Source: Scolanthus callimorphus
Lineage: Eukaryota; Cnidaria; Anthozoa; Actiniaria; Edwardsiidae
Direction of reading: 5' to 3'
DNA length: 64,000 bases
NCBI GenBank assembly: GCA_033964015.1
Contig: CM066924.1
Location: 372,001 to 436,000 of the forward strand
Part shown: piece after piece, positions 47,700 through 61,105 of the stretch
Position numbering within the stretch: the first letter of the stretch is position 1
Layout of the letters: the number at the start of each line of letters is the position of its first letter
The notes under the pieces: generated by a model
Databases searched by the model: none
What the model saw: the letters and a program-made list of their open reading frames with translations, nothing else
What the model was told of the DNA's origin: nothing
Position numbers and translations under genes: made by a program

Positions 47700-50600
47700 G
47701 GCCGCTAGCCAGGCTAGAATGACTGTCACTGTTGGCAGTACTCGGGACTCTTATACTCGGCTTCGGTAATGCGGAGCCCCCCTGAAGTGCGTTTGTCACT
47801 GGTAGCCTCCATACTGGCAGCTGTCAGCTTAATTAAATAGCTTCCGAATCCTCCATTCTGATTGGTTTTGGCCTGAGCGCTGAATAGCCTTGGGGCGGTA
47901 CGCTGCTGTGATGCTATCAACCAATCACAGCACCGCTCTGTGAGTAGAGTTTATGCATAATTAAGTAAACACCGACCGGATAACAACACTCGCTTTGTTT
48001 TCGCGCGCGCTGATTGGACTACTTCGCTCTAACAGTACAAAGCGAGGGACAGTTTTTCCCTACAAATGCTACATCCTACTGTTTCTGTTATATTCGAGTC
48101 ACAAAAGCTCGGTAGTGGAGTAATACACCCCTGACCGTTCGCAAGCCATAGTTTCATGCCTCGCACAGTTATAGTAGGGTTTTAAGCCGTGCAAGAATTC
48201 CCAGTATGCCGTTGATCCGGACGAATCGGAACTGCCTACCGCACAACCCCTTTCCCAACTCCAACTCCCGTCAGCCTAATTATCCGGTTTTGTTGATTTA
48301 GTGTAATTATACAGTTGTGATCTTTTTGTAGTTCAACTTTCGTGAAATTGGCCTTATTAAGTTAACAAAAGGCGTAAGGCACGGCTTGAGACACACAAGA
48401 GGTCCAGCGCTGTTTTTAGCTGTCAATTAACTCCACAACGCGGCCCGTGTTTTTCAATACTAAGGAGCTGAAATACGCCAGAGAACACCAGTATTCTAGG
48501 CTGGAGGCAGATAGCCTTGCATATCTGAGTGAGCTTCGCCGCTTGCATTTTATCTCCCGTCGTGGTTGAGACGAACAAACATGGGAATTTGCGGGTGAGG
48601 CCGTGAAACCACGCATGCGCACTCATTTCCCGCTGTGAATCTCGCAGGTTTGAGCGCAGTTGGAAACGAAGCTTTCTGCAACCAGCGAATTGTAGTCAAG
48701 CAGCCCAGCAAGGGAGGAATACAAACTGTGAGAAGGCCTTTTCAGTGTCTTCATGCCGAAACCAATGGTTTCTTTCGCTCTGCCGGATGCCTAATTCCCT
48801 CGCTGTCCCACTGTTCTATTCAGCGAGGGCGAGATCCCTGCTAACCTTGTTGTTTGAGCACAAGTTTTTCACTTTCCGATTTGCTTTCCACAACGAACAC
48901 ATAAAATACGATACCACGATTCTACAGTGCTTCTTATAGAATAACCCAAGAGCTAGCTAGGGACTCTAATTGCGCGAGTTCTATAACTCGTTTTTGAATC
49001 ACGAAAATGAGCCAGAATTCTATCGTTTTTTTTTCCCCGATCTTCATGCTGCGATATCCTAACAACTTGCGGGATTGTGATTCATGGGAAGCTACTTATA
49101 TTTTCCTGTAGCTTTAGACGAACGTGTGCCCAATTTCTCGCATGTCGAGGTCTGATTTCTGATTTTTCTTCACTGCTTGAGAATCAGCTTGGAATTCTAG
49201 CTCAAAATTAAAAACTGCAGGGTTCTTAGGCTCGAGCTTCAGATTAGATTGGTCCGCCAGATCGGGGCAGATTTTCATGGATTTTTATCCAAAAATGGAG
49301 CTCTGTTATTGGAGCCGACCGAGACAAGTCTTGGGTATATATATAAACTAGATAAGCTGGTCCTATCTTTTGTGCTTATCGAAACAAACTAAATCATTCC
49401 TTTATTCTTTGGAACAATTTATCTCGCATTCACACTAGCGAGCAAAAGTCTACACATTTTACGCCTGTTGGGATGTCGGGCCTGTAGGATAAAAAAATGT
49501 GTTTCTAAGCCGTGACAAGGAGCTACACAACACGGCGATAGACATGCGTTATTGTCTTTAACGTTGCTTCCTATTTTTAACCTCAATACCAGACTAGACA
49601 ACTGCAACTAATCACCAAGTTTGAGAGCAAGAGTTTCTTATTGTTCCGCTATATATAATCTTTCATGTTTTTTCTTTGAAAATTCAGTCACTTTACCTAC
49701 TTTTATAATTATTTTTGTAATTATCATTTGTCTGAGCGTGACTTGCTTTGGTCTAAAATGTGGACAAGTCTGTTAATCTGTTTTGCACGCGCGCTCTAAC
49801 AATGTGGTTTACGCGCGAAAATTGGCAAGTAAGCCTCGCGAGTATTAATAATCAACTTATGCCTAAAACCGCCCTTAGAATGCAATTCGATTTTGTAGCG
49901 CTGAAAATAAAAACAATAATCGAAGACGGCGGGTGCCTGTGGCGAGCTTTGCAAGAGACTGTGTTTGCTAAATCAATCAATACATTGTGTACTGAGGGCC
50001 ATTCCTGCATCCAATTTGGGTTGTAAAGAAATCTTATAAGAAATGAGTTTCTTGCTATGGGGGATGGCGATTGTGCTGGATATATACGGTTTGCCCTCCT
50101 GCGAGCTAAAGTGAAGACCCAAGCAAAGAAATGAGACGTAAACCATTTCAAGGAGGTCACTGCAAAGATTGAAAGGAAGAAATATATATCCGACATCCCC
50201 TCCAAGCTCAAGGAATGAAGAAAGAGTGAATTTTTCGTTCGTTTTCGTCGTGTTGAAATTGAGCCACACTTTTGCAAGCTCTAGTAAAGGCTTTAAGATA
50301 AATTGAATTTTTGACGTACAGGATAGATGTGCACACAGTTTGATATCATTCTTGAATGAATATCCTTGAAAATCATTTCTTTATTCAACTGAAAATACCG
50401 CCAGAGAACTACAATACACACAAAGAAACCGAAGCGACGAGGAAGGGTCGCATTATTCAAGTCTGTAATAGTGATAGCCCGTTCAATCAGCTACTCAAAT
50501 ATTTAAACAAAATTGTCACTTCGGGTGACATTTGTAAATACGGCCAATTTTATGGTTGACCGTGGTAATGAGTTTACATAAGAAACGTCTTGGATATTTT

Positions 50601-53050
50601 GGGAAATTAGGTCTCCTAAAAAATTTCACATGGCAGAAATGGCTGAAGGATTGAATTGCAGTCGCATATGAAAATTTCCCAGCCTCGCGGTGGGCAAAAT
50701 AAAAAATAATAATTGCTCATCAATTTGTGGAGATATGGTCTTATCACTGGAATATTGGCAAATTTGTTCGCTTTAAAAGGTTTATCTGAGGAAGGTAGTA
50801 GAGACTTACATAGAAATACATGACCATCAAGCACTATCATTTATATCTAGTTCTTCTTCGCTTGGACACACGCTTAGACGAAACAGTCTGTGTAAAAAAT
50901 GGCAAAAAAAAATTGGCTGGTACAGCTTAAGGTTCTCCTCAATGTGGAATTAGTTTGATATCTGCCCTATCGTAAATGTTATTCCAGTGAACAAGTGTCA
51001 TATTTCATATTTTCAGCTTTCGAAATTAAAAATACGCGATGGACGGGTTATTTGTCGACACATTCGTTGTTTTCGCAAAACAAGACAAATTTGTACAATG
51101 CGGTTACAGGTAGTTTAATCATTTTAGCGCATGGGTACATATTTTGCGGCTTAGGGAACTCTTTTAGACATAATCTGCAAAATGCCATCTTGCGCCATAT
51201 TGTAATGTTCTCGACACAGACAACATTAATTATAAATGGTACATTTTGAATAAACTCTGGGTGTCTTCTACATAGAATAGAAAGATTAAAGCTTAAAATA
51301 TTGATTTGAAACTGCAATCTTAACAAGAAAACTTTGTTGTTTGCAGTGCTATTCAAATAAACAGGCAAATTGTTTTGCAGATTTACGATGTCTTTCTTTA
51401 GATAAAAAAAACGAAGACTTTCTTGAAAAAAGCGTGCATTTAGAGAAATTCTGTTTCTAAGAGCCATAATGTACTTGGAACCAGGTGGCCAAAAGATAAA
51501 GCTAAGTAAAGTGCCTAGAAACCCTTCCACACTTTTAGATTTACTTAAAAATAAATTAAAGCAAAGAAGTGTCGAAAAGCTGGGCACACGTTTGATTCTC
51601 TTGCTAGCAAAGATGTATGAGATAATTTTTTAGAGAAAAACGTTTTCAGATAGAGACATGGCTGCAGGGCACATTGAAGAATATTTTATGTTGATGATAA
51701 GGGAATTTTCAAATATAAACATGGGGTATATAAATAGCACTGCAAAATAGCACTCTTTCCTAAGTTTTTTCTTCTTTCCTAAGTAATTTTTCTCTTTAAT
51801 ATGCTAACTTATACAAAAGTGAAGTAGCTACTACGACTGAGAAAAACTGAGAGAATCGCCAAAATGTGCCAAACAAATGAAAGAGAAATTGCTGGTCAGG
51901 AATAAAATGTTTTTAAACAATGACTGGGGATATTTTTTATATCAAATGAGTTCCTTTATGCGAGTACAACCTACAAAACTCTAATAGTGCTAGCAGACTT
52001 TTGAAATTTCCCCCGCTTGCAGAAACTGGAAGGGATGAATGCCGAAATTCCGTGATTAGGACATAAGAGTTTTTGGAAGACGTTTAGGTAACACTTCAGT
52101 GTGGTCAAACAGATAAGTTAAGTTACATCTCTGAGCTAGCTGCACTTGGTACTCGAAGACATTCCACGACCGATTTCTTTTAGTCTAGTTGGCGGATTAT
52201 CGCATTGGGTAACGCTAATCCGGCTGCGGAGAGGAATTTTGCCAAATAAAACATTTTTGAATCTACAAAGCTTGATTAAAATAAGTTTGATTAATTGAGT
52301 TGGGCTTATAAATTTGCTCTAGAGTGTTCTTTTAACGTGAACTTTAGTTTTTTTTTTTTCAGAGGATTAGGTTGTAAGCGATACAGAAAAGTATTTTCGC
52401 CACTGACTCAGTGGGGAAATTAAAACACTATGTATGCAAAAATATAGCATTTGTTGTTCTATATGGAGCAGAATTGGCCTCAAAGAAAAAAGCACGGCAA
52501 AAGTTCGTTGGATTTGCTTGAAGCATGCGTCCTTTATCCAATAATTTCTCTCATTACTTGACACTATAGAAGTTGAGCTACGGAGACGCCTTTTAACAAA
52601 GAAAACTTATTAGTATTAAAATATAATAAATAGGAAAAACAAGTGACAAATTGATAAGAGTGCCTTGTAGCTCCAGGCGAAACACCCTTTGATAATGCAC
52701 TGACGGGTAAAAAAGAAACTTTAAACTTTAAAAACAGATCACAATAAATTATTCAGACTATAAGTTATGGTGGAAAACCTCTACATATTTTATGTGGAAA
52801 ATGGTTCAAACCTCCTTTTTATTATACATTGAAACGTTTGGGTAAAAAACCTGGGTTTCGATGCAGACCTGGCTATAATATTTCCATTAAAAATCGTATC
52901 TAGTTATTCGAGTAAATAGCAACATATTTTGCCCTTATCAAACTTATATTTTACATTTTGCATACGGTAGGCGTTTTTCCTTTGTTTTAATAGAACCAGT
53001 TTTACACTCTTTTCCTTTCCTTGCTTTCATTCACACAAAAGACTGGTTTG
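47700..53050. other. Non-coding DNA upstream of RGM
   Basis: CCAATCA occurs at 47919-47925, and a TATA-like TATATAAATAGC lies at 51727-51738. No conserved-looking reading frame is present; the 179-aa minus ORF at 51048-51587 starts with GTG and is a Leu/Phe/Asn-rich by-product of AT-rich sequence. Mobile-element density is low. It may hold RGM regulatory sequence. Confidence 0.55.
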
Positions 53051-53089
53051 TAGCTAGTAAAATATAGATCTGTAAATGAAAATATATAT

Positions 53090-53310
53090 AAGGCTCAACC
53101 GTCGAGCCAGCCTCGTACCGAACCAAATACAATTTGGCTCGACGCTAGCGCGGCAATTCCTCTAAAAGTAAAACCAAATATTTCGTACCGAGCGAAAAAG
53201 TATTGTTTCGACTATAGCACGGAGGCGATCATGTCGAACCAGCGTGGAGTCAATTTTTTGCTCTGAATGTCGTGTCTAATTTGGTTCGACATGACGCTGA
53301 CTTGGCGTTT
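53090..53310. repeat. GGTTCGAC/GTCGAACC-rich segment
   Basis: Variants of CGTACCGAACCAAAT, GGCTCGACGCTAG and TTGGTTCGACATGA recur in both orientations. Ends are not defined; probably a degraded inverted-repeat element. Confidence 0.4.
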
Positions 53311-54433
53311 AGACTGGACCTAAGGAAACAACCAGCAAGCCTGACATATTTTGGACACAAATGTACAATAAAGACTTTGCCTGAGAAATGTTTTATAATC
53401 CAATATGTTTGATGAGATTATCTCATTCAGTTAATGTCCTCAGGGGACGAAACAAGCTGGATAGAACTGAATGTCACGAGAAAGAGTTTCCAACTCGTGT
53501 TATCTACTCTCTACATCCGCAATCACCTCAGGGTTCTCATTTGGGAGCCCTTTCGCGATAACAAAGGAGCCTAATATTTGGGTTGCCTGTGTATTTCACT
53601 GCAATAGTCACCAGAACGATGTTGGTGCATCGCCGCGCCAAGCGCCAAACAGATTCTAGAAAATATTGCAAAACTTGTCCATCTTCTCAGAAAATGTTGT
53701 CTTATATCGAATGTAAACTGTGGCTAACTTGTACCGTGAATATAATATTTAACTATATAAATCTAGTTTTTGTTTCGAAACTGCGAACATTTGAGTATCT
53801 TCAAGCTGGACCTATGTAACGTTTCGTTTTGACAAACAATCCTTTCGTGAGGCGAGTTCAGCTGGATGAGAAAGGGATAGATCGTTGACAATTTCAAAGC
53901 TCTCCCTCCCTCTCTGAATAAAACAGAAAAGCCGAATCTCGATCCCCCTGGTCCTGGCTTTCCTCATCTGTGACATGAAAGTGTAAACAGAACTTCCCTT
54001 TTTTAAACAATTATCACCACGTATACATTGCACCGACGTTTTGCATTTCTAGAGAAATAAAAGCTCTTCGATCTCCTTGTCTTTGTCTATTCCTTCGAAA
54101 CCGGCGAACAACACTTGATTTTATTTAAAATATCTGTTCAGAGGTTCTCTGTAGAGCTCGAACTTTTCGCAACATTTGTGGTGATGTTTCGTCTGCACAG
54201 TGTACGTTTCCTGGGATTTTCGAGCTGCATAAAAACGCAGAATGTGCGATGTTTTCCCTGGCGAAACCCAATTCTTACGCGCGCGTTGATTGGCTAAAAG
54301 ACGAGTGAAATTTAACGTGGAATTCAATGGTTGAAAGCTTAATTCGACAAAACAACAGGTTACCCGCGCGCAAAGAAAGTTCAAAGCTCGAATCATTTAC
54401 ATTAAAATGATATCAAATCTTTGCTATGGTACT

Positions 54434-54500
54434 CAAGAAAAATTCATCACTCGACTCGTGAATCCCGCGGTAAATTCATCACTCGACTCGTGAATGGAAT
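54434..54500 (+). repeat. Two copies of a 34-bp direct repeat
   Basis: AATTCATCACTCGACTCGTG occurs twice, separated by AATCCCGCGGTA. Confidence 0.85.
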
Positions 54501-55569
54501 TTTAGGACACAATTTCGACAATTATGCATTCTGGCTTTTTCTCGAAAACTGTTTTTGATCCGTTCCCTAGAATTTTCGAATATTTAGACTCTCAGAAAAT
54601 CCGAACCGATAAATAAATAAACTGTAGGAATAAGAACGTACCCTTGTCTGTTGTTTTGAAATGTTAAGGTGGTTTGCGCATAGTTTTTAGTTGGGTGCCC
54701 ATGTTCATTTTCATAATCCTCCATTTTGTGAAAGCCGATCTTTTATTCAGACTAAGGTTACTACGTTTTAAAATGTTTATCACATGGAAAATAAAAATAA
54801 AACGCTACACTTAGCTCAATTTCAACGTGGAAAGAAAATGAAACAATTGCACGAAACAGTCCTTGCCTTTTCAAAGTGGTTCTATATCGTTCTGACAATC
54901 TTTGACAACTTGCGTTAAGCTGTTTGCTTATGTCACAACTAGTTTGCAAACATTCAGACAAATTGTCACTCACGTTATTTACATTCAATGGAAAGTGCTT
55001 TATTTTTGGCCTCGAAAAATTGCATTATTCTCGGTTTATTTGCGCAGCCAGGGTTTCATACATTCTCGCCTGTCACGGAAACACATTTAGCTGACTATTA
55101 AGTCAGACATTTAGCAAACTGAAATATCAATTCTTGGGCTATCTGACACACATTAACTGCGCGATTGAATGACGGCAGCTCTGTGATTTTCTTTCTCAAT
55201 ATGCTCGCATATGCCTACAAAAACGTCCTTTTAAAGAACGTTTTTGTAGATTGTTTCCAACTTTTGAAAATCAACTCTTAATTTGTACAAGGCCTACCGC
55301 TAGGTAAGAGAAAAAATAAAGGTGCGCAGTGACCATAGTAGCTTTAAAGCTTTCGAGATCTTCGCAGCCACATTAATACCGAGGCTAACAAGTCATGGAG
55401 AAAAAAAGATATAGTGGATAAGTAGATTTTAGATTTTTCTGTCAATTTTGTTTGCTGTTGCGAGTAAAATTGGGATTTATGCGCACGAATGACATTTTGA
55501 AAGAGATCAAAATTGCACGGAGCAGTTTATGGAATTTTGTATTCATAATAGAAATCTCAACAAAACACT

Positions 55570-55945
55570 CTCGAACCTGAGCTCCCCGCCTCGTCACAGC
55601 CACGCTGGGGGAGACTCCCTCTGGCTGGTGACAGCCATTGACGCATGCGCGAGATTTGATACAGTTGAGAGAAACAACTATCTGCGCATGCCCCACCGTT
55701 CAAAGTCAGCTAATCGGCATTCTCTTACCCAGAGCTCCCCGGCTCGTCTCCTCGCGGGGGAGGCCCTGGTGACAGCCACTGACGCATGCGCGAGATATGA
55801 TACAGAGCCGTTGAGAGAAATATATTTCTGCGCATGCACCAACGTTCAAAACCAGCCAATCAGCAAAGGTCCTCAAATGGATGTCACCAGAGCCTCCCCT
55901 GCGAGCAGACGAGCCGGGGAGCTCTGGGTACGAGAATGTCAACAA
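55570..55945. repeat. Dispersed repeat with internal duplication, related to 2464-2680
   Basis: GGTGACAGCCATTGACGCAT at about 55625 recurs at about 55768 as GTGACAGCCACTGACGCATG. CCCAGAGCTCCCCGGCTCG is present direct (55729) and inverted (55910-55930), making a palindromic whole. Several CGCATGCG/TGCGCATG words occur. The 182-aa ORF across it is a by-product. Confidence 0.6.
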
Positions 55946-56131
55946 AATATATTTGGTAAAAAATGCGCGCGCAGACTTAACACACAGCCAACAGTTGAAT
56001 GGCTTTCTGTCCTACGTTCTGGTTATTTTTTTAAATGTCCAATCGCTTTCACTGCAGCGATACATGCTTACATTTGACGTACACAAAATATGAATGAATC
56101 TTTGGCAATTGGAAATCGTCCATGTTAGTTA

Positions 56132-56968
56132 TGTATCAGTCAATTCCAGCGGTGACCATGCCTCCCCCCCCCCCCCCGGGCTTTTGGTCATTTCTAAAAA
56201 TAAAACTGAAAATTCCCCGCCCCCGGGCTAGCAAAAATGCAGAATACCCCACGGCGGGGAACACAAAAAGCGGAAAAATGCCCCACCCCCGGGACGAGAA
56301 AAAGACGGTAACTCTGCGCGTGACAAAGCTTCACAACAAAAACTTCAACTCCATTTATACTGTCCGAGCATCTACAATTCGTTTTTAAATGTACTTTAAT
56401 TTTCTCGCCTTTGAACGAGTTCTCATTTCACTGAAAGTGAGACAAACTATAAATAAAGAAGTGACACTCCTAGGCCATTCGCGGTTGTAGCCATTTAGCT
56501 GCATCTCTCAACAATGCGAAATTTACCTTTATTCTATTTGCAGAGCAACTATTTCGCAGTTATGTTACTTGACTTTTTGCGAAATTGGAACTCTGTTTAT
56601 AGTGTCAATTCATTGTTATGTTTTTCCACTGAGACGAAATTGCGAAATCTGTTTCTTCTCTATAGAAGTCGTTAACTGTGAAATGTGCAAATGTGTCAGT
56701 CTCCAAACGTGGTGTATACGGGCCATGCTCTGCATTATATTTTATGTGGCGTTATTTTCTGTAACTGGGTTGTAGTTCGCAAAACCCGACGCGCATGAGA
56801 TGAGAAAACCAAAATTCCCCACCCCCTTCCCCGGGGAAAAACAATTCCCGACCCCGGGGCCAGCAAAATTTTCAAAATTCCCCACCCCAGGGAAGGCACT
56901 GGTGTGCAAATGCCCCACGGTGTCCGGGGGGGGATGGGGAATGGTCACCGCTGGAATTGACTGATACA
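56132..56968. mobile_element. 837-bp DNA element with TTA target duplication, copy 2 (inverted)
   Basis: A full-length relative of 12109-12941 in the opposite orientation. Ends TGTATCAGTCAATTCCAGC and its inverse are flanked by TTA on both sides. Homology runs through the whole interior. Neither copy holds a convincing transposase. Confidence 0.8.
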
Positions 56969-58124
56969 TTAATCGAACTAGATTTTACAGACATTTTGTA
57001 CTCAGATTTTGAGTGCGAGATCTGTTACGCCCGCCGCCATGCTGGCTTTCAGTACGGATCTGGTGGATAATAAATATATGGGATTCTAAGGATGAAATTT
57101 TGATCGTTTGTATGAGAAAAAAATCCTTTTTCAGGGTCTGGATGGGGTTATAACTGACTAACGACAAATGGGCATAAAAGTTACCGACAAACTTGGATGA
57201 AGAAATACCGATTACGACAGAAACGTATTTACTGGCTACCGTCATTTTTACAAATTATTCCAGGCAGTTTATGATAAAAAAAATTTCCGAGAGTACGAAT
57301 GCTTTAGACTTTTCAGCACTGGAAGTAGACCAGAGATTGTTGAATTACAATAGGTATAACTGACACTCTGGGCATTCTTAGATGATCTTTCAGCACGGAA
57401 AATATGAATTTGACAAGATGACGTGCGCGCATGCGCAAACGGGCAACTTAAAAAGAAACTCATTCCCGTGTCAATGTAATGACTACTATTGGAATATGAG
57501 TAATAAACATGCTAAACGGCAACTGTGAAAAATATTTCTGCATTATCGCGAGATAAGCTACTACTAGTTAAAAAGAAAACCAACAACCTATCCCACATGG
57601 ATCTCTAACACACTCTTCAGGCCTATATATACGTTGGTGATGCATAAATAATGTTGATTGTTCACTAACGGTACAAGGGGCGTCCTTATATGGTCTGGTG
57701 GCCGGGCGTACTCTCACCCATAGGTATCTAGCTACTGAGCAATTCAATACCAGGATAGCGACTGTCAGGGCCGAAATCTCTGGCGTGGGCGTAAGAACCG
57801 TACGGTCGCCATACGACGCTTCAGCTCTTTGTCTGGAAGTATGGTCCTATTTTTTTTTCCTCGAGTCAAGTAAATGTTAAATTTGCATTGGTGTGGATAG
57901 GCAAATGATTTTTATTACTTGCACGACTCACAAAGCAATTCAAAATTATTTCCATCATTTTATCACAAATAACGAATGGCCTTACCACCGGCACCGAGTT
58001 AACCTGTGAAAAGCTATCCACTCCGCTCCAAAATCCCTCATTACTCGGGCTTCCTGCGTTGGCTTCCTGCGTTAGCAGGGCGGCCGAGTTATAAAATGCC
58101 CCCGTCTTTTCCAGACGCAAAAAG

Positions 58125-58280
58125 CAGATTCAAAATGGCGGAGCCAATCAATGTGCAGAAAACCATGTGATCAATCCCATGAGCATTGCGCGCCCAGATT
58201 CAAATGGCGCAGCCAATCAATGTGCAGTTCTTAACATGCTCTTCAGGGCGCATCAAAATTTAGCCAATCAGCGCGCAGAA
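58125..58280. repeat. Tandem duplication with three CCAATCA motifs
   Basis: AGATTCAAAATGGCGGAGCC followed by AATCAATGTGCAG at about 58128 recurs about 69 bp later with small changes. A third AGCCAATCAGCGCGCAG lies at about 58262. Confidence 0.65.
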
Positions 58281-59360
58281 TCTATTTAATATAATTTTGC
58301 CTTAAGTCCAGTTCGTGGAAAGAAAACCTTCGATCCTAGCCGATTTAAAACCTTGAAACACGGCTACATTCAATAGATATGGACTCCTGATAGAATAAAT
58401 TCAGGTCTGACTTGACCAATGTCATTTATTTACGAATGATTTAAGAGATTTTCAGGAAAATATGTGTCTGGTCATATGGGCTAAACTGCAGAAGAACCTT
58501 GTTCTGTGTCAAAGGAGTTCGTATTTTATCCCTCTACTTCATCTTCGACACAGGGCCGCATAAAGAACTGCACCAAACTATGGATTCATCATTTGAAAGA
58601 CAGGGAAAATTCAACTCACAATGGACTTCCAAATTGGGAATTGCAATTGGATTTATCAGTATAAAACTTTCGAGGGAAAACACCAGAAGTCTATCTCTTC
58701 GAGAAACACACAATGGAAGGATGAAAGTTAGGTAATCGCAGTTTGTAATAACAGGCGAATTATTTTTAAATAAACTTGACAAGATACTATGGTATGGAAG
58801 GAGGAGCGAGTGAAATGTTTTACGAACTGTGGGAAGGCTGGAACCAGCTCGGAAATCCCCAAGACACAACTCAGGAGTCATAAAAGGTAATAATGCAACT
58901 GTAAACAGACCAAAAGGCAACACTACAATGCAGATGGAATTTATTTGGTAAAAACTGAATGGACGTTAATAATAATTGTGACAATTGAATGAAAATTTTG
59001 CTAATGTTGAATGTGACATTTTTATGGAAATTCAGTAAACTAAAATTCAGTAAATACTGAATTTTTTAAAAAGTTGATTTTCTTAACAATGTTGTACTTT
59101 CAAAATTGCAATAAGCTAGAAAACGTATTTTACTGAATGCATGTTCTAATTCAAACCATCCAATTACAGTTTGTTTATTTGCAACCATTTGTTTCTCGTT
59201 GAAAAGTTAGTTTAGGAAGGGGTTGTGGGGCAACTGTTAGAGAAGGCATTTTACCCAGGGGGTGCTTATCAGATGGGATTTTCAGTATTGATAGAGGATA
59301 TTACATGGGTGTGCGAAGATACAAGTTTTATCTTCAAATGTTGAAGTCAATCTCTCATGA

Positions 59361-60217
59361 GCCCGGCGTAATCAATCGAACAAATCCAAACAAAAAATAA
59401 ATCGAACTCAATGGAACACCAGTCGTTCGATTTGTTTGGAAATCGAACAAAATCGAACGCGAGCTTAGCTGTGAGTTTGATTTTAGAACAATCGAACACA
59501 AACCAATCGAACAGATTTGATTGTTCGATTTTGTTCGGTAATTATGAATGTGTGACAGGATTTCTACCTCTATATCTACCTCTAAATTTCATACATGTAA
59601 AGGTTGCACTTCCATGAACATATGAACAAGCTAAATCATTATGATATCTAGCAATGATTGTGTCAGGAGAAAGACAGGGACTCCTAAACCTTTTGGGTGG
59701 GGATGCTTTTGGTTCATATAATTTTTAGGGGATCAATAAAATCGGCCCTCTGGTACCTTTTGGGGGGTAAAAAAGAAACATGTTTTACCACTTGTAACCT
59801 GCGAGCAGTGCTTTCTTCTGTCAGTCTTTTAAAATTTTACGAAGTTAGTCACGTGTCATACATTCGTGTAATTGGGGCGAGATAACCAATTAACAAACGA
59901 CAGCAAAACCGCGTGGGCTAGCAACAAAACGAGAGATCGAATTACTGAGGAAAAGCCTCTGCTAGGGTGGCATATTTTCGAGTGAAACATTTGGTTTATT
60001 GTCTCAGCATAGAATCTTTTACAAGCTATTGTACCTTAAAACTTCTAGTAGCTCAGGTCTGTTAAAAATTCTGATTTCCTAACGTTCGATTTTGTTTGAT
60101 TGTGAAGATTTTGCTGTGGGTTCGATTGTGTTTGATTGCCGAACAAGTCGAAAATCGATCGAACGATTGGTATTCGATTGAGTTTGATTACCAAACGTTC
60201 GATTGATTACGCCGGGC
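59361..60217. mobile_element. 857-bp element with 20-bp terminal repeats and many AATCGAAC motifs
   Basis: The ends GCCCGGCGTAATCAATCGAA and its inverse match perfectly. CATGA/ATGAG occurs on both sides, consistent with a 4-6 bp target duplication. The outer 150 bp on each side carry a dozen or so copies of AATCGAAC or GTTCGATT in both orientations, as expected of transposase-binding subterminal repeats. The interior is non-coding. Confidence 0.75.
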
Positions 60218-60310
60218 ATGAGTGAGTGCAGGGAATGACTGAGAGATTGAGATTGAACACAAGAAGGTAAAATTCGTATCTCCAAGTGCCCATGTAATGT
60301 TTTGTTTATT

Positions 60311-60500
60311 GTGTGGTTCCAGAAATTATCCATACCCCCCTACAGAAGGGCATTGGAAATTCTGGAGGGGTGGGGATCAATTTACCTGATCATTTCCATA
60401 CAAATACTGTATTTTTCCTTGGAAATTCCAGAGGGGTGGGTGAATCACTTTCCAACACCCTTCTGTGTGGAGGGGGTATGGATATTTTCTGGAACCACAC
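60311..60500. mobile_element. 190-bp palindromic MITE
   Basis: GTGTGGTTCCAGAAATTATC followed by CATACCCCC is inverted at the right end. An inner pair with GGAAATTCTGGAGGGGTGGG and GGAAATTCCAGAGGGGTGGG is arranged directly. ATT lies on both sides. Confidence 0.7.
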
Positions 60501-61003
60501 ATTATATAGATATTGATGAGATAAATTTGAAAACAAATGCAAAGCATTGGTGTTAAAACCGAATCGACAGACCGGCAAACCACTTTTGGCACTGAAACTC
60601 TCTATAAGCAAAGTTTGATGTAAGCTTAATGAATTTTGTACCCTGGTCCCAGGGTGAAGTTTCTGTGTGTTTTCAATCCAAGTTTGAAGTCGTATTTCAC
60701 TGTAGTTTGTTTTGCTTCAGTATTTCTTGCTGGGACATCACGTACCCTGGGGACACTCACTAGGATTCTCAGTTCTATCAATCAAAAACGTCAGTCCCAA
60801 AGGCAGAGCTTCGGGGCCTCCTATCATTGGATGGTGAATTTAGTGCCTTCTCATTGGCAGCAGGATTAGTTCTGGATTGAACAAAATCGTGTTACTCACA
60901 GGGAAGGGAGGGTAAACCAGGGCTCTGTCGTCCAACAAAATTCACCAGGGCTCTTGAGAGTTCGCAAAATTAACACTTATTGGATAAGGTTGAGCATGAT
61001 AGA

Positions 61004-61105
61004 GAGATTTTTCAATGCCGAGGTTTTTGTTATCTGCCAAAGCAAAGCTGAGGCGGATAACACTAACTCGAGGCATTGACAAATCTCACTATCATGTGAA
61101 AACGG
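61004..61105. repeat. Hairpin with GATAGAGAGATTTTTCAATG arm
   Basis: The left arm (to GTTATCTGCC) is matched by GGCGGATAACACTAACTCGA followed by GGCATTGACAAATCTC. Confidence 0.6.

Noticed and set aside
51048..51587. 179-aa minus-strand ORF
   Set aside because: It starts at GTG, is very rich in Leu, Phe and Asn as expected of AT-rich DNA, and shows no motif or splice context.
55529..56077. 182-aa ORF over the CCCAGAGCTCCCCGG repeat
   Set aside because: Open frame produced by a duplicated, palindromic GC-rich repeat.
57685..57694. CArG box CCTTATATGG
   Set aside because: About ten such sites are expected by chance in 64 kb of this composition, and no promoter lies next to it.
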